Shown: piece by piece, positions 53,901-64,000 of the stretch
How the letters are laid out: the number at the start of each line of letters is the position of its first letter
Position numbering within the stretch: position 1 is the first letter of the stretch
Assembly: GCF_964355755.1 (NCBI RefSeq)
Contig: NC_092675.1
Coordinates: forward strand, 31,024,912-31,088,911
Length of the DNA stretch: 64,000 nucleotides
DNA from: Antedon mediterranea
Taxonomy: Eukaryota > Echinodermata > Crinoidea > Comatulida > Antedonidae
Direction of reading: 5' to 3'
Position numbers and translations under genes: made by a program
Notes under the pieces: generated by a model
Seen by the model: only the letters and a program-made list of their open reading frames with translations
Told to the model about the DNA's origin: nothing
Database searches by the model: none

Positions 53901-56900
53901 TGAAAACATACAACTAACAAATGCGCAACTAAGAAGGTTTGATTTCACGCAGAGGCAAACACAATTATTGGAAGGGCATTTTTAAGGTGGCGTTACATCG
54001 CTAGTGGGAAGCAAGCTTAACCGCTTTACAAAAGGGAAGAAGTTGAAGTTACTATTACTATCATTCAATTATAAAATGACATGCCTTTATCTTTTGGAAC
54101 AGATATAAATCTATTTACAAGGGATTCTTTTTCAATGATGTAATCTGAAGTTTATAGTCAAGAAAAACAAATATACAAAACCATTACAGTATAGCATTTT
54201 CGGACTTATATATGTACACCACCAAATAATTTTGTTTCTGCTAAACAATGCTTCAAGGGTGCTTGTCATAAAGTGAGGGAATCCTTTTTTTATAATTTAC
54301 TATTTGAAAATACTAAGAATTACTTAGTATAAAGTACAATTATGTCAGAGTAACGGCAAACATCTAAATAACAATATTTATGTTGTATAAAGTATTTTTA
54401 ATAAATAAAAAGATACAAGTTCTTTCGTCATCATTTGCATGTTCTAGTTTATCTGCTTCTTTGCCAAATAAAGTCTGAAATTTAAAAAGACATTTTATTC
54501 ATTATTCATAAAATATAAGTACAGTACATGCAGCAGAAGGAAATGAGGGAAATCACATGCAAACTTATGGCCACATCATAAGATTAGTTAGTTAAATTAT
54601 CTAGCCACATCATAAGATTAGTTAGTTAAATTATCTAGCCACATCATAAGATTAGTTAGTTAAATTATCTAGCCACATCATAAGATTAGTTAGTTAAATT
54701 ATCTAGCCACATCATAAGATTAGTTAGTTAAATTATCTAGCCACATCATAAGATTAGTTAGTTAAATTATCTAGCCACATCATAAGATTAGTTAGTTAAA
54801 TTATCTAGCCACATCATAAGATTAGTTAGTTAAATTATCTAGCCACATCATAAGATTAGTTAGTTAAATTATCTAGCCACATCATAAGATTAGTTAGTTA
54901 AATTATCTAGCCACATCATAAGATTAGTTAGTTAAATTATCTAGCCACATCATAAGATTAGTTAGTTAAATTATCTAGCCACATCATAAGATTAGTTAGT
55001 TAAATTATCTAGCCACATCATAAGATTAGTTAGTTAAATTATCTAGCCACATCATAAGATTAGTTAGTTAAATTATCTAGCCACATCATAAGATTAGTTA
55101 GTTAAATTATCTAGCCACATCATAAGATTAGTTAGTTAAATTATCTAGCCACATCATAAGATAGTTAGTTAAATTATCTAGCCACATCATAAGATTAGTT
55201 AGTTAAATTATCTAGCCACATCATAAGATTAGTTAGTTAAATTATCTAGCCACATCATAAGATAGTTAGTTAAATTATCTAGCCACATCATAAGATTAGT
55301 TAGTTAAATTATCTAGCCACATCATAAGATTAGTTAGTTAAATTATCTAGCCACATCATAAGATTAGTTAGTTAAATTATCTAGCCACATCATAAGATTA
55401 GTTAGTTAAATTATCTAGCCACATCATAAGATTAGTTAGTTAAATTATCTAGCCACATCATAAGATTAGTTAGTTAAATTATCTAGCCACATCATAAGAT
55501 TAGTTAGTTAAATTATCTAGCCACATCATAAGATTAGTTAGTTAAATTATCTAGCCACATCATAAGATTAGTTAGTTAAATTATCTAGCCATGGTCCGAT
55601 ATGAATGTATATAAATCGAACGATTGATTGATTGATTGAATGTTAGGATTCAAAAACTTCTTTATTCATCATGTAGATTGCAAATAAATATAAATTTATA
55701 CATTATAGCCCCTGTATCAGGGGGATTACCACCTATCTGATAGGACAGTGATTAATTTACTATTGGTAATCCTTGGCCACATTACCTTTATTTATTTACT
55801 TATTACTTATTACTGTAGTATATGAACATGGAGGAGGTGAAACATTAAAAAAAATATAAATCATAATTGTAAAATAAAAACCGTACTAACCTTCCATACA
55901 TTTGATTTAATAAAAAGTAGAATGTTTAAAAGTTTGATTTCACGTTTGAGATTCCTTTCCCTAATAAACAACAATTCTAAAATGCGAACTCCAACATGCT
56001 GACCAAGTTCCGATAGCCTTAAAACAAAATCAAAACAAACATTTCTAAATTTACATGTCAATGTACTATGCTATAAATAGATGAAGAAATATAATATCTT
56101 ATACCAATATAAAAGAAAGCTACAATCATTACAAAACTTGACCATATTATTAATATAGAAATATCATATTCTGTTTGTCGGGGATGGTTGAATATAACAT
56201 GCTTACTCCCTCTGACTTGAGTGAAACTTGTAATGTAGTAGTAGCCAGCTAGTATACTGTAAGTATTCATACATAGTTTTGCCAAGTTTCAATAAGGTTT
56301 ATCGCAAATAGCTTGAAATCGCAAGGAATGTCATTTTACAATGCATGATGGGAAGGGTTTGGGAGCAACGTCACAACGCGTAAGTACAAACAACTAATCA
56401 CGTACGTACGTACGCGTTGTGACGTTTGCTTCCAAACCCTTCCCATCATGCGTCTCGCACGCTATATTTGCGATAAACCTTATTAAATACCGGTAATGTC
56501 GACATGGATAGAGCTTAAATATACAAATACATTATATTATGAATTATTGAACTTACTTGTTCTGTAATTCAGGAACAGAGCCAACACGATTTTGACAGTA
56601 TTGTATCATCTCAGAAAACAGTAATGCAAATGAATTTATATTTATCTTGTTGAATAAAACAGAAACAAAATGTTCTTTTAAAGCCATATAACAAAATTGT
56701 AATGTAATGATAAAAAAACATTTGCGAAAGATAAATCATCAGATGATACAAAATACACACAATCAATGCAAACTCTCTCTTCTTACTTACTTACAAATCA
56801 AGGCTTAGGCCTATATGTAGTAGTACACACCACAACAAATCATGAAGGCAACGCCGTGGCCATGCCCTTCCAGCAGGCGGCATTACTGTCACCTAGCCAG

Positions 56901-57092
56901 ACTAGCAAGCCCTCTACTCTACCTAGCTAGCTGCTAGGCTAGCCCTTCCTTGCTATCCTCTGTTGTTGGCAGGCCTAGCTAGTTGGCTGTTTTCGTTATG
57001 TAATCAATAACAAATACACTATATCTCACCTCTGCTTTACCCTTACTTAAAGGCCGTTCTACTGCACTTGGTTTATGTTTTCTATCTGTCAT
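50944..57092 (-). CDS. TRAPPC5: TRAPPC5 (TRAPP complex subunit 5, yeast Trs31), complete, seven exons
   Basis: Exons: 57092-57030, 56645-56557, 56017-55891, 54474-54417, 54144-54085, 53478-53414, 51042-50944 (stop 50946-50944). They total 561 nt, 186 aa (human 188), all phases consistent. TRAPPC5 is a core Bet3-family-fold subunit of TRAPP complexes, guanine exchange factors for Rab1/Ypt1 and Rab11 in ER-Golgi and Golgi traffic. Seen: ERPLSKGKAE; FALLFSEMIQYCQNRV; LSELGQHVGVRILELLF; FGKEADKLEHANDDERT; YYIIEKESLVNRFISVPKD; GSLNCASFTAGIVEAIL; PCKVTAHWHKGTTFMIKFED; SVIARDK. The intron between exons 5 and 6 starts with GC (G|GCATGT at 54084) instead of GT; this is required for the frame GSLNC. 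Introns contain a 34 bp satellite and several MITEs. The C-terminal codons are repeated in the 3' UTR. Confidence 0.96.
51093..51405 (+). mobile_element. tRNA-derived SINE, best copy
   Basis: GGGTGGCCGAGCGGTTAAGAC (A box), GGCAGGGGTTCGATGCTC (B box), then the body GGTGGTAGAACGAGTCTTC, GGATAAGGACTATAAACC, GTAGGTCCAGTGTACAC, AGTAGGGGGTTACCCCGG and a tail with ACTGGGCCCTCTGGGAGAC. In TRAPPC5 intron 6, about 50 bp from exon 7. Confidence 0.85.
51420..51871. repeat. MITE whose right terminus is amplified into nine 39 bp units
   Basis: Left end AAGCTCTGTCTACACTATC at 51422 and family interior to 51500. From 51533 units beginning AGTTTGATAGTGTAAACAG recur every 39 bp (51533, 51572, 51611, 51650, 51689, 51728, 51767, 51806, 51845). 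Each unit is the element's right end (GATAGTGTAGACAGAGCTTTA) plus CTTTTTTGTCACT. The first four carry TGTAAAC; later ones TGTAGAC or TGTGGAC. Confidence 0.93.
52431..52573. repeat. MITE, AAGCTCTGTCTACACTATCAAA family
   Basis: TAAAGCTCTGTCTACGCAAC to GTGTAGACAGAGCTTTA, with ATATGGTAGTGAT and CCATATCTGGACACATCAC inside. In TRAPPC5 intron 6. Confidence 0.8.
53666..54018. repeat. MITE of the AGCGTGG family with six 17 bp terminal repeats
   Basis: TTAAGCGTGGTACCCAATGT at the left, with AGCGTGGTACCCAATGT repeated about six times to 53765, and ATCGCTAGTGGGAAGCAAGCTTAA at the right. Interior ACGATGCAAC and CGCAACTAAG words are related to the 12180 family. In TRAPPC5 intron 5. Confidence 0.7.
54568..55591. 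repeat. 34 bp satellite array, about 30 copies, in TRAPPC5 intron 3
   Basis: Uniform head-to-tail units GCCACATCATAAGATTAG plus TTAGTTAAATTATCTA, almost without substitutions; two units lack one T (AAGATAGTTAG). The near-identity points to recent expansion. No non-repeat spacers lie between units. Confidence 0.97.
55700..55755 (+). repeat. Fragment of the 5S-derived SINE head
   Basis: AGCCCCTGTATCAGGGGGATT then ACCACCTATCTGATAGGACAG, the plus-strand equivalent of the complement of 27857-27906. Confidence 0.7.
56294..56481. mobile_element. 188 bp fold-back MITE in TRAPPC5 intron 2
   Basis: Ends AAGGTTTATCGCAAATA and TATTTGCGATAAACCTT. Inner arms ATGATGGGAAGGGTTTGG and CCAAACCCTTCCCATCAT also pair, as do GACGTTG/CGTTGTGACG words around ACGTACGTACG. 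Nearly the whole element can form one hairpin. Confidence 0.85.
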
Positions 57093-58965
57093 TTTAGCTG
57101 AAAACACTTCTCACAACAACATCAAAAAAGGATTTCAATTTCATTCATGTCAAAGGTCAATATGGTATTTAATATTCATAGGAGGATGTGATACACATCT
57201 ACATATTAAATTCATTTAGCTGTCAATATCTAATTCATAAAACATTTTTTATGGGCCTAGCCTATAACAGGGGGTGGATCCAGGATCCTTTTAATAGTGG
57301 CCAGATACTAAAGATATTTGAGCCACAGACTACAGACATTGAATAGGCCCTAGTTTAAAAATAAAAAATAATTTACAGACTAACTGAAATAATTATCCCC
57401 TATTATAATAATAGTTTCTCCCAAAACTTTTTCTTTGTGTCTTTTCGATGATCGCGCGAGGAGGAGCATGCTGCAAAGTACCAAAGATCCTATCTTTGAA
57501 AGTACCTGTGTGTTGACATTGTTTTGTGGGGTACAGTCGGGTATGACTGGGGGCTCGACAGAGAGCAGCAGGGGGGTGAGGTGGCAATCATTCGACGTGT
57601 GAGAAGTAGGCATGGCTTCCTATGATAATAATGTGTGTGTGTCCTGGACGTAAATACATCGGGCTTTGACTCTGAGGTATTGAGGTAGGCCTTAATTGTT
57701 TTGTATTTAAAAGTACGGTAAGATGTGTCTTTCAACTTCAAAACTGGTATTGTGCACATATAAATTTTCAAATCAAAAGACACAGATCATACCTAGCCTA
57801 AACTGTTTCTAAACTCTAGGCCTAGGCCTACTAGTACTAGACCTAGGCTAGGCCCTAGCCTCTGTTTGTATTTCTATTTTCGTTGATCTAGGCTATGTAG
57901 GTTTATCATGTTGATAAGCCTAGCCCCAGATGGTTTGATAGTTCTATAAAGCTGAACAAATTCGTCTAGGCTAGGCCTAGGCCTAGTGGAAACTCAGCTT
58001 TATTTAGGAATTCGAGGGAGATGATTAAGTTAGGCGTTTTGGTACTTTTAACGTTTTCACTCATCAATTTATTAGTAATAAAATAATTATCTACTTCAGT
58101 TTGATAACATTTTATTGTCTGTGCCACTAATCGTCAATTTTATGACAACACTGTTAAATGATTTTATACGGGGTGTGTCGAAAGCGAAGACCTCGAAAGC
58201 GAAGATCGAAGACCGAAGACCTCGAAAGCGAAGACCCTACGAAATGGTAGTGTGCACAAAATCCGACCAAAATCATACAAAATCGTGATAACACTTTGAA
58301 TTTACAGATCCTGAAAAAATATTTCAATTTTAATCGTTATATTAAAAAAAATCATGACTTTATCTATGAACAAGCTCACGTGTTTTCACCAATGGAGTTA
58401 ATATGTGATATAGTTTTACGAACAAACACATCGCGCTATTTGCAAGGCGACGGACGCACAAGAAGGACCTCGCACATGAAATGTCACTTGTTCCGATAAC
58501 AATTTAAAATCATAGCCAATTGTTTATAAGTATAGAAATAAACTACAGTAATTAAATTGTAAGAAGTAAAGGATGGCGGTAGGCCGGGTATTTAGGTTTA
58601 TTTTAGAGCCTATAGGCCTATAAAAAGTGTCCGTATCATAGATTTTACACTTGCTTTTAAATGTTAGGTACAGAGATCTTTTTTGCATTTAAATATGTTG
58701 CTATGTGTTTTTTATCTATAATATTTGCCTATTGTTTATTATCTAAATGTAGGAATAAATACAATAAGATATTCATTTTCCTGTATTGTATTTAAACTTT
58801 TACATTTTCCCATTGTAACTATTGCTATTTTACTTAATCGCCAGTTTCAAAATGTTTTCTAATGTATTCATAATAGACAAATAATAGGGCCTATATCAGT
58901 ATCAGAATATTTAGTGTGGTTGGAGAAGCGACAGATGATGTAAAGAAAAATGTAAATTTTTTTTT
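57093..58965. other. TRAPPC5 upstream flank, no gene recognised
   Basis: Contains the presumed TRAPPC5 promoter. TAGGCCTA-type palindrome clusters occur at 57810-57990. A degenerate CTCGAAAGCGAAGACC repeat lies at 58160-58250. Short ORFs (57380-57783 minus; 58296-58499 plus) show no recognised family. Confidence 0.5.
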
Positions 58966-59017
58966 GGTTAATGAAATATTTATTTTCCTTTTAAGGAAAA
59001 TAAATATTTCATTAACC
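58966..59017. repeat. Perfect 52 bp palindrome
   Basis: GGTTAATGAAATATTTATTTT and its complement meet around CCTTTTAAGG with no mismatch. In sequence without genes, 210 bp before the large inverted repeat. Confidence 0.95.
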
Positions 59018-59227
59018 AACGTATGAACCACTAAACCAAAACAATTCTGCCGCAACGTATCGTTGGCGCGCGCAACAGAAAATCTATCCATCTATCTTCT
59101 ATCTATTTTGCATCCCCTCTTACGATCGAGAATCATGATGAACGTAATAAAGCAGAAATAGTGTTGAACACATCGGTTTCCACGCAACGTTATTTAGACA
59201 AGTTCTATTTCCTCTGAAATATGATGT

Positions 59228-62200
59228 AAGAAGCATTTTTGGGTAGAAGCTGGGATCCACTTGATTTAGGATATTTCGACCTCGCTGATTACGAATATGG
59301 CGGATCCCAAGCGAAATTCGGCCATCTAAGCCCTTAATTTGCATAATTAAAAATGGCGGCCATTTTTTATAATTACCCTATATCTCGAGAACCACTAGTC
59401 ACAGATAATTAATTTTGGTGTCAAAATGTTTTAAATATATGTTTTTATATTCACTTTAATGACACATTTTCTCAAAAAATTGATGCAAGTCGTATTTCTG
59501 ACATTTTGACCTTTGACCTTGATTTATCGTATCTCAGTAACCAATAATCGGAGAGACACGAAATAGGGCTCAAATTGTTCAGAAACTATACATTCTTATT
59601 TATTATAATGAAATGTTTTTACAAAAAATGGCCGATTCTACAACTATTGACCTTTGAACTATTAGTCAAATATAATAATATAATAATAATATAACTTTGA
59701 AAATTGTGGTCTTATGAATTTTTTTTTCTTTTTAAATTGTTTAAAACATGTGTGTTTCTATACAGTCTAATGGCACATTTTGTACAAGAATGGCCGATAG
59801 TATGGTTATTGACCTTTAAACTACAGCATAGGCCTACTGTATACTGAATATAATATAATATAATTGCATAACTATGAAATTATTTATACTCAATAATAAT
59901 TAGTAAAATTATAAAATTCACTGCCATCAAATATGATGTGTTATGATTTATATAGATTTAAAAAAAAATTGAACACGCAAGTTACATTTGTTGAAATTTA
60001 AAATTACCTGCCATCAATATGATGGAGTATGATTATAGATTTTTTTAAATGTGAACATGTCAGCTACATTTGGAAATTACCTGCCATCAATATGATGGAT
60101 TATGATTATAGATTTAAAAAAGAATTTGAACACATAAGCTACATTAGAAAATTACCTGCCATCAATATGATGGATTATGATTATAGATTTAAAAAAGGAT
60201 TTGAACACGTCAGCTACATTTGGAAATTACCTGCCATCAATATGATGGATTATGATTGTATAGTACCAGCCATCAATATGATGGATTATGATTATAGAAT
60301 TAAAAAAGAATTTGAACACGTCAGCCACATTTGGAAATTTGGAAATTACCTGCCATCAATATGATGGATTATAATTGTATAGGTTTGAAAGAATAGTGAA
60401 CACGTAAGCTACATTGGGAATGAACATGTTAAGGGCATCAGTTTTGATCATTCATGCAAAGGTTTCCGTCATCTTTAGCGTTGTTACAGTAGCATATTAA
60501 AGCTGTACATGGTAGTTTTGACTTTTTGCACCTACATCTATATGGTTATGCATCGTGTCTTGCATCCACAATAAATCATCTCTAACGAAGCAGTAGGAAT
60601 AGCTTCATTTTTCAGAAGCACTGGTTGAAGTTTACCATTAGATAGCTCCCAACCAAAATATGTTGGTGATGGCAAATGCTGGATTGGCGATACAGCTTTT
60701 TTCAATACGAGTGCTTGGAAGTGTGCTCTTTTTATATGATGCTGGTGCACTGCATCGCTTGTTGGAGGTAATTTTTTTTTTTTAAACATGGCATGCCTAA
60801 CTTAAAACTGTCGATAAAGGACACCACCAGACAAAGATGAACCAAAACACAGAGACCAATTCGTCGAATTATAGAAAGTGGTGAAATACCGCTGCCAAAT
60901 TGCTGGTCAAACTTGTTGGCATTACAAGATAATAATGCAGATCTGACACGATTTCTATCAGAGGAGTTGATTCGTCAAGCTCCTATAGACAAAGAAATTG
61001 TCACAGCTGGTGGATTTATGAAAGAATCAGTTGTTAAATCATCAAAATTGTACACGAATACGTTGTTTCTGGTCAGACCATGAAGAATCGGACACGAGAC
61101 TTGTCATGCTGCCAATGTCCGATACGACACAGTTGTAGTTGCTTCTAGGGATACAGACGTACTAGTGATTCTAGTGTCTCACTACCAAAGCATGGTATCC
61201 AAATGGATGATGACAGGGACATCCAAAAAAAGAAAGTATCTATAAAAGACATTTTTCAAGCCTTGCCCGAGGGTTCTGCAAAAGCACTGATTCCATTCCA
61301 CACTATTAGTGGATGCGATACTACCTCATATCCAGGGAAGAGTTAAATTATATTAATACATACATACAGTAATTTAACTCTTCACTGCTCATATCTAAGT
61401 GGTCACTCAAAGGCATCGGCATGGGAAGTATTAAAAAAAGGTATGAACTAATTAAAGACCTGGGAGAAAACCTATCAGTGACCAAGTTATTATGAAATCG
61501 GAAAGATTCATTTGCTACGTTTACGGTGTTGGTCAAGTTAAAAGTACCAATAAAGTTAGGCTTTAAAAAAAAAAGGCATTACCTCCAACAAGCGATGCAG
61601 TGCACCAACATATAAAAAGAGCACACTTCCAAGCACTCGTATGGAAAAAAGCTGTATCGCCAATCCAGCATTTGCCATCACCAACATATTTTGGTTGGGA
61701 GCTATCTAATGGTAAACTTCAACCAGTGCTTCTGAAAAATGAAGCTATTCCTACTGCTTCGTTAGAGATGATTTATTGTGGATGCAAGACACGATACATA
61801 ACCTGCCAATAGATGTAGGTGCAAGAAGTCAAAACTACCATGTACAGCTTTATGCCGCTGTAACAACGCTAAAGATGACGGAAACCTTTGCATGAATGAT
61901 CTTAACTGATGCCCTTAACATGTTCATTCCAAATGTAGCTTACGTACGTGTTCACATTTTCTTTTAAATCTATACAATCATAATCCATCATATTGATGGC
62001 AAGTAATTTTCAAATGTAGCTTACGTGTTCAAATTCTTTTTTAAATCTATAATCATAATCCATCATATTGATGGCAGGTACTATACAATCATAATCCATC
62101 ATATTGATGGCAGGTAATTTCCAAATTTCCAAATGTAGCTTACGTGTTCAAATTCTTTTTAAAATCTATAATCATAATCCATCATATTGATGGCAGGTAA

Positions 62201-63329
62201 TTTCCCAATTTCCAAATGTAGCTGACGTGTTCAAATTCTTTTTTAATTCTATAATCATAATCCATCATATTGATGGCAGGTACTATACAATCATAATCCA
62301 TCATGTTGATGGCAGGTAATTTCCAAATTTCCAAATGTAGCTGACGTGTTCAAATTCTTTTTTAAATCTATAATCATAATCCATTATATTGATAGCAGGT
62401 AATTTTCTAATGTAGGTTACGTGTTCAAATTTTTATTTAAATCTATAATCATAATCCATCATATTGATGGCAGGTAATTTCCAAATGTAGCTGACATGTT
62501 CACATTTTAGAAAATCTATAAGCACACTCCATCATATTGATGGCAGGTAATTTCAAATTTCAAATTTCAAAAAATGTAACTTGCGTATTCAAATTCCTTT
62601 TTAAATCTATATAAATCATAACACATCATATTTGATGGCAGTGAATTTTATAATGTTACTAATTATTATTGTGTATAAATAATTTCATAGTTATGCAATT
62701 ATATTATATTTAGTATACAGTAGGCCTATGCTGTAGTTAAAAGGTCAATAACCATACTATCGGCCATTCTTGTACAAAATATGCCATTAGACTGGATAGA
62801 AACACACATGTTTTAAACAATTTAAAAAGAAAAAAAAATTCATAAGACCACAATTTTCAAAGTTATATTATTATTATATTATTATATTTGACTAATAGTT
62901 CAAAGGTCAATAGTTGTAGAATCGGCCATTTTTTGTAAAAACATTTCATTATAATAAATATGAATGTATAGTTTCTGAACAATTTGAGCCCTATTTCATG
63001 TCTCTCCGATTATTGGTTACTGAGATACGATAAATCAAGGTCAAAGGTCAAAATGTCAGAAATACGACTTGCATCAATTTTTTGAGAAAATGTGTCATTA
63101 AAGTGAATATAAAACCATATATTTAAAACATTTTGACACCAAAATTAATTATCTGTGACTAGTGGTTCTCGAGATATAGGGTAATTATAAAAAATGGCCG
63201 CCATTTTTAATTATGCAAATTAAGGGCTTAGATGGCCGAATTTCGCTTGGGATCCGCCATATTCGTAATCAGCGAGGTCGAAATATCCTAAACCAAGTGG
63301 ATCCCAGCTTCTACCCAAAAATGCTTCTT
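59228..63329. mobile_element. 4.1 kb near-palindrome: 1.6-1.8 kb inverted arms around a decayed transposon gene
   Basis: Left arm 59228-60785 and right arm about 61570-63329 are inverted copies, from outer AAGAAGCATTTTTGGGTAG / CTACCCAAAAATGCTTCTT to inner CTCCAACAAGCGATGCAGTG. Each arm contains a ~75 bp tandem repeat with CTGCCATCAATATGATGGA (60000-60400 and 61930-62560), more copies in the right arm. Arm identity is high but not perfect. The 784 bp spacer plus the start of the right arm carries the pseudogene at 60830-61910, so the left arm repeats its 3' end backwards. No convincing target duplication seen. Confidence 0.88.
60830..61910 (+). pseudogene. Decayed ORF of an invertebrate transposon-associated protein family with CXC tail
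   Basis: Fragments in order, in shifting frames: EESDTRLVM and DTVVVASRDTDVLVILVSHY (61083-61190); SIKDIFQALPEGSAKALIPF and HTISGCDTTSY (61230-61330); GHSKASAWEVLKKGYELIKD (61400-61455); PPTSDAVHQHIKRAHFQALV (61586-61643); TYFGWELSNGKLQPV; and a Cys-rich end CGCKTR then CRCKKSKLPCTALCRC (61780-61850) separated by a TAG. I recognise the pattern EADTR / DTDVLVLL / GCDTTS / WGW / CXC from many uncharacterised, repeat-encoded invertebrate proteins but cannot name the superfamily. Several frameshifts and stops make it non-functional. Its last ~250 bp recur inverted at 60538-60789. Confidence 0.65.
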
Positions 63330-64000
63330 GATTCGTTTTCTAGGCCGTTTTTTGAGAAATGGAACCTGTCTAATTTTCTTACGGCGCACTTTGCGTCGAT
63401 CTGAAAACCAATTACAGCTCTTAAAATATTTCCCGGGCCAATGACAGTTCGTCCCAATAGCTTACCGTGAACTAACGGAACTTTATTTTATATCTTTGTA
63501 TTGTCAAAGTAAAAAATAATACTGTATTCAAATTATGATTTGACAAAAGGCTAATACTGTAGAACGAACGATAGACATCACACTCTGAAAAATTTTCTTG
63601 ATCGTTAACCCGTTATAATAGTATAATTCTGTTAGATTTGTTCGTATTAGTGTCAATTCTATATTTAAATGGTCAACAACCGGTAACCTGTTTCTTAATT
63701 AAAATGTTATGTTTTCTTTTGTTAATGGACACTCATGGCAGGGATGCAAACATTTAGAAGCGGGACGTCGACAATCTGTTGAAAATCGGGAGACTGTTGA
63801 ATAGTCGTCTCAACCACAAGCCTGTGAGATAGAAGGTTGGGGGTTAGAGTGGTTAAGCCCGATAAACATTCACCATCACTTAATAAAGATTTATAGAGAG
63901 TATCTCTTTTTGTATTCACCACGGGCAATGCTTGAAAACAAAAGTCAGTTTTTTATTTGATGATGAGGAAAATTGTGGTTGGCGGGACTGGAACTTCATT
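63330..64000. other. Window end, nothing recognised
   Basis: AT-rich sequence beyond the palindrome. A 68-codon minus-strand frame at 63722-63928 has no family features. Confidence 0.5.

Noticed and set aside
54568-55591. Possible CRISPR-like array (34 bp regular repeats)
   Set aside because: Units are contiguous with no variable spacers, and the DNA is from an animal nuclear genome; it is a satellite.
58296-58499. 67-codon ORF upstream of TRAPPC5
   Set aside because: No recognised motif, AT-rich codons and no splice or promoter support.
59120-59344. 74-codon minus ORF (and its mirror at 63213-63404)
   Set aside because: The same peptide appears in both arms of the palindrome only because the DNA is inverted; no family features.

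Overview
This is animal nuclear DNA. Six intron-containing protein genes carry GT-AG (once GC-AG) introns, and between and inside them lie MITEs, tRNA- and 5S-derived SINEs, CR1-like and Penelope-like retroelements and many minisatellites. The encoded families (CFAP144, EBP2, cytosolic sulfotransferase, TRAPPC5, a gp130-type cytokine receptor, a death-effector kinase) and the many TAGGCCTA palindromes suggest an invertebrate deuterostome, most likely an echinoderm such as a feather star or sea cucumber. The species is inferred; no search was run. All exon models were assembled by hand from reading frame, splice consensus, phase agreement and remembered family sequences.

Layout: (1) 1296-2248 (+), the last three exons of CFAP144/FAM183A. 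(2) 3168-7997 (-), a complete nine-exon EBP2 (EBNA1BP2) gene, 286 aa, tail-to-tail with CFAP144. (3) 8391-9107, a fold-back element full of TTGCGCAA palindromes. (4) 9864-15412 (-), a complete seven-exon cytosolic sulfotransferase, 321 aa. (5) 15413-20046, gene-free and transposon-rich, including a 2.4 kb element with ~190 bp inverted repeats that hosts a nested TTAA-flanked MITE. (6) 20047-26639 (+), a fifteen-exon gene for a 747 aa protein with two death effector domains, a Pelle/IRAK-like kinase domain and a C-terminal RING-like cysteine/histidine cluster. (7) 26640-30249, SINEs, a CR1 3' end and an unassigned exon-like island. (8) 30250-46883 (+), a twelve-exon gp130-like class I cytokine receptor, 941 aa, whose introns hold a broken reverse transcriptase, a 2 kb minisatellite and a 2.2 kb transposon-like block. 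(9) 48381-49185, a Penelope-like GIY-YIG fragment between inverted terminal repeats. (10) 50944-57092 (-), a complete seven-exon TRAPPC5, 186 aa, with a GC-AG intron. (11) 59228-63329, a 4.1 kb near-palindrome around a decayed transposon-type ORF.

Two themes stand out. First, two neighbouring same-strand genes look like immune or stress signalling parts: a receptor with a WSXWS-like motif, Box1 and repeated GYV tyrosines, and a DED-DED-kinase-RING protein, a combination I do not know from vertebrates. Second, several tandem arrays are built from gene boundaries: the EBP2 exon 7 splice donor (14 copies), the receptor exon 3 splice donor (about 35 copies) and the TRAPPC5 stop-codon region (3 copies). 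Housekeeping genes (ribosome biogenesis, TRAPP trafficking, ciliary MIP, sulfation) make up the rest and are not functionally linked to each other.
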